Positions 57,850 to 64,000 of a stretch of 64,000 nt of DNA are shown here, one piece after another. Both the position numbers and the translations under genes were made by a program. The notes under the pieces were generated by a model. That model did not search any database. It was not told where the DNA came from and worked only from the letters and a program-made list of their open reading frames with translations. Each line of letters opens with the position of its first letter. Position 1 is the first letter of the stretch. Source of the DNA: Desmodesmus armatus (taxonomy: Eukaryota > Chlorophyta > Chlorophyceae > Sphaeropleales > Scenedesmaceae); assembly GCA_007449985.2 (NCBI GenBank), contig VIIQ02000153.1, forward strand, positions 124,001 through 188,000. The letters are read 5' to 3'.

Positions 57850-60800
57850 CAATGGGTGGCCGCGTCACCTGCCATACTGTCCTTGGAAAAGCCACAGCGG
57901 AAAACAACTGCAACAGCAGCAGCAGCAGCATAACATAGCACACACTGACCTTCGTCCCCACCCCTCTCGTGCACGCCAGGGCACATACGCTTTCTGCCTG
58001 TTGATGCACCGCGGAAACCCTAGCTCCATAGATAAGCTCCACAGCAACCACACAGCTTGTAATTTGGTGTGGTCTGAAATACCAGCCCCTCCTTTCCTAG
58101 GCAGCCACAGCACCTTTCATAACCCCCTCCCAACGAATTCCCTCCTGCACCCCCCCCCCGCCCCCCCTCAAACCACCAGTGTGTATGCCTGGTGGGAAGC
58201 AATCTGTCCATTGAGATTGTAGCAGTGAAACTCCTGATGAACCCAGCCTTGAGGTTGCTTGCTGTGCGCAAGGGAGGGGGGGGCTGCTGTCCGCATTGGT
58301 GGCCACTTCAACTGGCATCAGTGATATGGGTGCTGCTGCCCACGTCACCATACAATGACACCTACAGCACATCTGTCCGGCTGGCGCGCAAGGCAGGACA
58401 GCAGTTTGATTTCGTCTCATGTGACACTTGACGGCTGTTCCACCCAGCAGCAAACATGCAGCAAGCCCTGAAGCTTCCTCACTTTGTGGCAGGGGGCCGC
58501 CAAGCATTTCACTGCTGCACCCCCCTCCCCCCCCAGCCAAGGGCGCACACATGCAGCACATCAAGATCAGGCCGTATCCAAACCTGCGGCTGGTTGTGGC
58601 CTGCAGGCTGTAGTCAGGAGTACCGTACAGCCTGACGCAGCCGTCAAATTTTGCACAAGCACAGCACCCCCACATGCACCCTTGGCTAGATGCACTTCCT
58701 GTGCCTGCGCACACCTGTAGTGAGACTCTCCTCACCTGCAGCCCCACTGCGGCAAAAGCATGGTGCGCGGCCGCACTGACTGCTAGGGCTGCTGGCAGGG
58801 CCACCTGCTGATGTGCCCTACTTGCACCAGCAGCCGCCGATTGTGCGCTGCCATGCTTCCTGCTGCACATGAGCTGTACTCCTGCTGCAGCAACTGCTGC
58901 CATCCCCTGCTGCATATGGGACAGCTTCCTGTGGCACCGCAAAACAGTACCTGGAACAATGCGGCACAAGCAGCGAGAGTGTGCAGCAGGGTTGAGAAGA
59001 GAGAGTGGGTGCGCTGCTGTTCTCAGGGTGTCCTGTTGCATGCGACGGCGTCCCTTGCTCTACTGGGCGACAGATGAATAATCTATTTGGTACTTTCTTG
59101 TTAAGACGCAGCTTATCTCAAACAGGGGTGGACTGAGGTGGATGTGCTGCAGCTGCTGCTGCTGCTAATGCTCACCTGATGCAAATTTGTTGTGCTGGTG
59201 TCCTTTCAAACAGCAGCAGCTGCTGGCCCAGCGGCACACTGGCAACTGCGCAAGGGGAAGGTGCACTGCGCGCTCACTCTGGACGCCGCGTTCATGCCTG
59301 CTGCCAGCAACCAGTGCTAGCGCAATGACAGCACGCCACGCGCAAGGGCTGCTGCAAACAGTTTCAGGCGCGGTGTACTAGGCGGTGTACTAGGCGCGCT
59401 GCAATCGGGATGTTCAGACATGGTGTGAACCATGCTATATCAGCAGTGAATACAGTACGATGCAACTTGCCGCTGCAACTCTGCCTGTGCAGGACACTGG
59501 GTTAGCCACAGCATAATGTGATTGCAGGGTCTCAGTGGGGTGCATTTCCCTGCTGTGAGACCAGGGTGCCTAGGCAACCATGACAGCAGAAAGCAACGTA
59601 CACACACCTGCTTTCTCACTGACTGCTGAATTGGCCCACTCCCACAGCCGCGCTGGCTTGGCTGCTGTTCACCACCAGCTTGAAGGGCTGACAACCATGG
59701 CGCATCTGAAGCAATTGAGAGGTGGGAGGACACAGGGGGACACAGCAGGCCCTGAGGACCTTGCAAGGTGTGATCACAGACACAGTAAAAGGCATGGCAC
59801 CAGAGGTTGCACATACTGCATTCATTGGCGCTGCTGGCAGCATGCTGTCTGTCTGTGTTCATTGCAGCTGTGCATACATTCCAGCACACGTTCAACCCTG
59901 GCACCACTGACACAGCTGACAGCACAGGCCATCAATGGACCGCTGCTCCTCTGCTGCTGCCCTCCTGGCCCCCACCAGCACACAGCCCAGGCAGACAGAC
60001 AGGATGCTGACTTTAATCACACTTGTGTGGAACAACATCCAGTGCTGACACTCAGGGTCGAGCACCTGCAATCAGCTGCAGCTCACCAGGGTGCCAGGCT
60101 GTCAGTGAGCACACAAAGGATGTCTGAGAAGCTCCTGCACACAGGTCACAGCTGCAATCAAACTTGGACCCATGCCACTGTGTGCTGCCGTGTTATCAGT
60201 CCTCAAAGAACCAAGCTGACACGGGTTGGCTGCCAAAAAACAGGGAACACTGGCAGGCTGGCACTGCCTCGAGCAAGTGATCCATGGCTCTGAGGGTCAG
60301 CACGGCTCGACTAATGCAGTAATCAAACACCAAGCTTTTGATTGATCCAGCCTTGAAAGAGCTTTGAGTAAGTCAGTGTGCACAGAACCAAGTGCCTCGT
60401 ATCTTCGAAGAAAGGCCTTCAGGAGACGTCTGCAGCCAACGCCACTGCAGATACGACTTTGACCAACACGTTTGACTTTGACAGGCTCAAATTCAACAGC
60501 CGTGTGTGCCACAAGGGGAAGATGCTATTACGTACAAGTCAAGGACAGCACCCCAGACCATGGCAATTGCTTTTACTAGTTGTTTTGATTGCTGATGGAT
60601 CATTTTGGATGCACCAACTGCCTCTGGCCCTCTGACTGGTCCTATCTTCCAGGTCTTATTGTGAGGGTTTCACGCCTCAGGGAGGGCTCTTGTCATACTC
60701 ACGAGCCTGCGGACACCATTCCTAGTGTTCACAGCTGTCAAGTCGGCCTCCCACTGCCTTTCTACAGCTGTCCTGAGCTGTGGTGCACTACAACAGGATC

Positions 60801-60851
60801 CTCCCACTCCTCGAGCCCACCCTTGCTGGAGAGGCTCGTTGGCCAACCAAC
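57850..60851. other. Ambiguous region with open frames on both strands
   Basis: A 314-codon minus-strand frame (58097-59041) contains exon-like pieces (FDGCVRLYGTPDYSLQATTS; HAFAAVGLQ|gtgagg) and could be upstream exons of the gene ending at 57432. Plus-strand pieces (58310-58431, YNDTYSTSVRLARKAGQQFD) look equally protein-like. Around 59580-60010 plus-strand segments (VITDTVKGMAPEVAHTAFIG) also look coding but change frame. I cannot decide between strands. Confidence 0.35.
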
Positions 60852-63800
60852 ATGGACAAATTCATGACTGCAACGTCTTCTACGTCTTCTGGTGCTGAGA
60901 AGGTGAGGAAATGGCGCAGCTGTCGTGTCTGAAGAACAGATGCACGGTGTTTACTGCTCACAGGTGCCACAGCAGTCGAGGTTGAGCTGTACAGGGTGTC
61001 TTTTGTCACACGTTAGAGAACTTGCGCTGCATTGCTATCGCTAACTCAGTCAAAATGGGTTCCAGTGACTGCCGTGATGGATCCCTGCTGCTGCACTTGG
61101 ACTGGCGCTGCCCAGCCTCCCAGCCTTGCCGAAGTGCTTTGGAGAGAGTAGTATCACACTTACATGCAGTCTGACAACACGCTTTGACAAGCGAAGCAGC
61201 TAATTGCTGTGTTGCTATTGTTGCTGCCGTTCCCACACTGCTGTGGCCACATCCTGCAGGTTGCAACACTGGGTAAGACCAAGCTGGCCTTCGTTATCTT
61301 CTTCATCATGGTGGCAAGCCTCCTGGCAACAGTGATGCACGTCAGTCCGGTAATTGCTGCTGGGGTTGGACACGAGCTTTCAGCAGGGCTTTGCTGGACT
61401 CTGGAAAAGCAGCAGCAGTTAAATCAGTAGAAGCAGGAGCAGGACAGCTTGGTCTTGGGGGGGAGAAGTGCAGGCTCTTCACTACGCAGCCCTGCAGCCT
61501 GTTAGAGTGCTTGTTGTCTGGTCTAGCTGCAGCGCGAAGACCAGCAGTTATGCACTGCAATACTATGATTCAATGTGCCTGACAGGTTGGCAGCTGCGTC
61601 ACCAACACTTCCCTCTTGCCCTTGTACTACCTGGCAATGTAGTTTTCTCACATTCCTGACACCACAAGTACGTACTCTATTTGCTCTCTGCCCTCTTGCA
61701 GGACCTCGCAAGCCCCGCCCTGTCCCATGTGGCCACCACTGTCTTCCCAAAGCTGGCTACATTCTGCACCCTGGCCTCAATGATTCTGTGGAGCTGGATT
61801 GCCCAGTTCAACGTCATCGACAAGGCAATTGCTGCTTTGGTGGTGCTTTGCTTGGTCGCCTGGTTTGTCAAGAAGACCAGCAAGGTGGGTGCGGTGTGTT
61901 CAGAGGGCCGTGTTGCCGGCCTGGTATCAATGGGGCGGCCATGCGACCATTCAAATCAGCGCTGAGTGTGTCACAGCCACCAATGCTGAATGGTGGGGTG
62001 ACCCTTCACTGCTATGCTCAAACCCGCAGCCACATTATTTTCTTACACGTGCGGCCACCTCCTGGATTTGTCACAAGTCACCACAGCTCACTCTTGTGTC
62101 TATGTCAATTGTTCAACACACTTTGCAGGGAGTCAAGAAGAGCAGAGAGCTTCCACGCACTGTGCAGGACGCCTGGCTGCTGCCAAGCAACGACTTGAAG
62201 AAGCCGACTGTCACCATGCCTGTGGAGGCCGACGACCTAGCATCCTGCTCAATCAAGGTGGGTGTCCAAGCAGCACTGCTGGTGAGGTCGTAAGCCCTTT
62301 GGCCAGGCAGCGCTGCTAGCAGCAACACAGCGCCAGCTAGCCTAGGTGTCACCATTTGACTAGAATGTGCGGCCCCTGAAACACTTTGCATGTCCTGACG
62401 TTCTGCTGAATGTTGCTGCCTCCCCGCTGCAGATATTCCCTGGCGTGCTGCCGATTCCTGCGTCTGCCCCCTTCTCGCCTTCTATGGACTTCCTCTCTCC
62501 CTTGAGTGCTTTCCCTACGGCTCCCTCGACGCCCAAACTGTGCTTCACCGATGAGGTCATTGCCCTGGTCAACAGCTCACCCGAGGAAGAGGTAGGTTCA
62601 GCGCAGCATAGCGATGCTGCACAGCAAAAAGCACAGCGCAGCAGCACTGCACAGCACAGCACAGAACAGCAGCACTGCACAGCACAGCACAGAACAGCAG
62701 CACTGTCCTCAAATGTCACCAGCAGGCTGCCAGCTTTTCATATTGTCGGTGTTGGCAGCACTGTTGTGGAAGGCTTCTATTGCACCTGAATGTCTGCAGC
62801 CCTGCCGCTGTGCTTAGCCTGATAAATCGGCATCTTCAGCATCCCCCATCAGTCACAGCTGGGATCATAGCTCACTTTGCTGCGGCAATGACTGACACTG
62901 TGGCAGTGATAGCACGTCCCCACCCATCACAGTGTCCCTCACGTATCTGCTGCTGGCTGCTGCTGCAGGCTGCCAGCACAGTGCCGTTGATGACTGCTGA
63001 CCACCTGACGGGTGTTGCAGACTACAACCCCATGTTCAACGGCCGATGTGCGAGCCCCTTTGACGGCGACTACTTTCATCACTCACTCAGCAATGTGAAG
63101 GTGGGTGGCTGCAGCCACTTTGGGTTCAACGCATGGGCATCTGCCAGGGGTTGATTGTGGCTATACAAATTGGGGGACACAGCTCACAGCGGGATATTTT
63201 TTGGTTGCCAGTGTGCACAGCTGCCAAGCAAGTTTGCTGCTCATGCAGCTGCATGATGCAGTCACTGCCTCACATGTGTCAGCTAGCGGCAAGGTATGCA
63301 ACAGGTCCCATGGTTATGTGCAGGGTTAGCAGAAAGCTTCAATGCATGGTGTGGCGCTGTGCTGGACCACAAGGTAGCCCATATGTAGACTGCATACATT
63401 CATGCAGGCATCTGAAATTCACAGCGTGGTGTCCATGAAATCCTTGTTCTCCTAAGTGCACACGCCGTACGGGTGTGCTGCCTTCAGGCACTGCATGTGT
63501 AAGCCTAGGGTGAAGCTATAGAGGACCTACTCTTGCACCACCTGCTGCATGGCGTTTCTGCCCCTTTCCTTGCCACTCCCCTCACTTGCTTTGCTGCTAC
63601 AGGTTACAGCTTCCCAGCCTGGCTACCGCAAAATAGGAGCAGTCTTTTCCGATAGTGAGGACGAGGATGACGTCATCATGGTGCACGACCACGTGGAGTT
63701 GACCCCTGGATTGTGGATCGGTGCCAAGGCAGCCCTCGCCAGCACCCCCCTGCCCCGCACCTCCAGTCTCAGCAGTGACGCACCCAGCAGCAGTGAAATG

Positions 63801-64000
63801 GACGTGGACACCAACACCCCCAGCCACACACTCAGCCCCTGCAGCAGCACGGTCTCCTTTGATCTGGCTATCATGGCCCCCACCTCTGCTGCAGACCAGG
63901 ACTCCACTACTGTCCCTGCAGATGAGCCTACCATCCTCATGATCACCACTGCTGCCGCTGAGGCATCAGCCGCCCTGCTGCCCGCTTCCAACCAGGAGGC
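60852..64000 (+). CDS. Unrecognised multi-pass membrane protein (runs off window)
   Basis: Seven exons, all in phase 0: 60852-60902, 61260-61349, 61702-61884, 62129-62257, 62433-62591, 62969-63100 and 63603 to the window end. The start is MDKFMTATSSTSSGAEK. Three predicted helices lie in exons 2-3: KLAFVIFFIMVASLLATV (about 25-42), LATFCTLASMILWSWIAQF (64-82) and KAIAALVVLCLVAWFV (about 88-104). A soluble region follows with LPRTVQDAWLLPSNDLKKPT, Pro/Ser-rich sequence (FPGVLPIPASAPFSPSMDF), VADYNPMFNGRCASPFDGDY and an acidic FSDSEDEDDVIMVHDHVELT, then Ser/Thr/Ala-rich sequence still open at 64000. Every donor is gtgagg, gtaatt, gtgggt or gtaggt. No family is recognised; the order of small exons and matching phases make the gene itself convincing. 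Confidence 0.65.

Noticed and set aside
59580..60293. 237-codon plus-strand frame
   Set aside because: Protein-like pieces are spread over three frames here and the long frame mixes coding-like and non-coding texture; no consistent exon set could be made.

Overview
The window is nuclear DNA from a eukaryote, most likely a chlorophycean green alga. Its genes are split by many GT-AG introns. Proteins carry long Gln, Ala, Ser and Gly runs encoded by CAG/GCA-type repeats. Several genes are followed by TGTAA, the green-algal polyadenylation signal. A short plant-type telomere motif and an algal-style F-box/LRR gene fit the same picture. No bacterial operon, rRNA, tRNA or CRISPR array was seen. All gene models were built by hand from reading frame, splice signals and intron phase, so exon boundaries are predictions.

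Layout. (1) About 59-7177, + strand: the 3' part of an EDEM3-type gene (GH47 mannosidase domain plus protease-associated domain, ER quality control); 5' exons lie outside the window. (2) 8565-12345, + strand: a protein kinase with a very long low-complexity tail; an in-frame TAG, a pure (CAG)35 tract and a possible C-terminal membrane exon follow. (3) 13.5-18.3 kb: gene-poor, with an 80-bp minisatellite of 14 units. (4) 18.3-24.15 kb, - strand: an unrecognised many-exon gene that starts with a signal-anchor protein. (5) 25419-28525, + strand: a four-exon gene joining a membrane anchor, an Ala/Gln/Pro-rich stretch and a reverse-transcriptase core with YVDD. (6) 29979-34566, + strand: a three-exon gene with a helical N-terminus, Ala/Gln repeats and an RGG-rich tail, broken by two apparent 1-nt frame changes. 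(7) 35-42 kb: sparse exon candidates and repeats. (8) 42577-46773, - strand: an F-box/LRR gene whose last exon is a C-terminal membrane helix. (9) 47.4-48.8 kb: a near-perfect 230-nt hairpin and two tandem repeats. (10) 49.5-54 kb, + strand: small membrane-type and acidic ORFs. (11) 57.4-57.85 kb, - strand: the 3' end of an unrecognised gene. (12) 60852-64000, + strand: seven exons of an unrecognised multi-pass membrane protein that runs off the window.

Two themes stand out. First, exons are repeatedly duplicated locally. In the EDEM-like gene at least six exons have decayed copies of themselves plus their splice donor in the neighbouring intron, and the same habit appears in genes on the other strand at 18-22, 38-39 and 45 kb. 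Second, several unrelated genes end or begin with a single membrane helix. The most unusual single gene is the membrane-anchored reverse-transcriptase-like gene, which sits next to an RGG-rich gene of similar composition.
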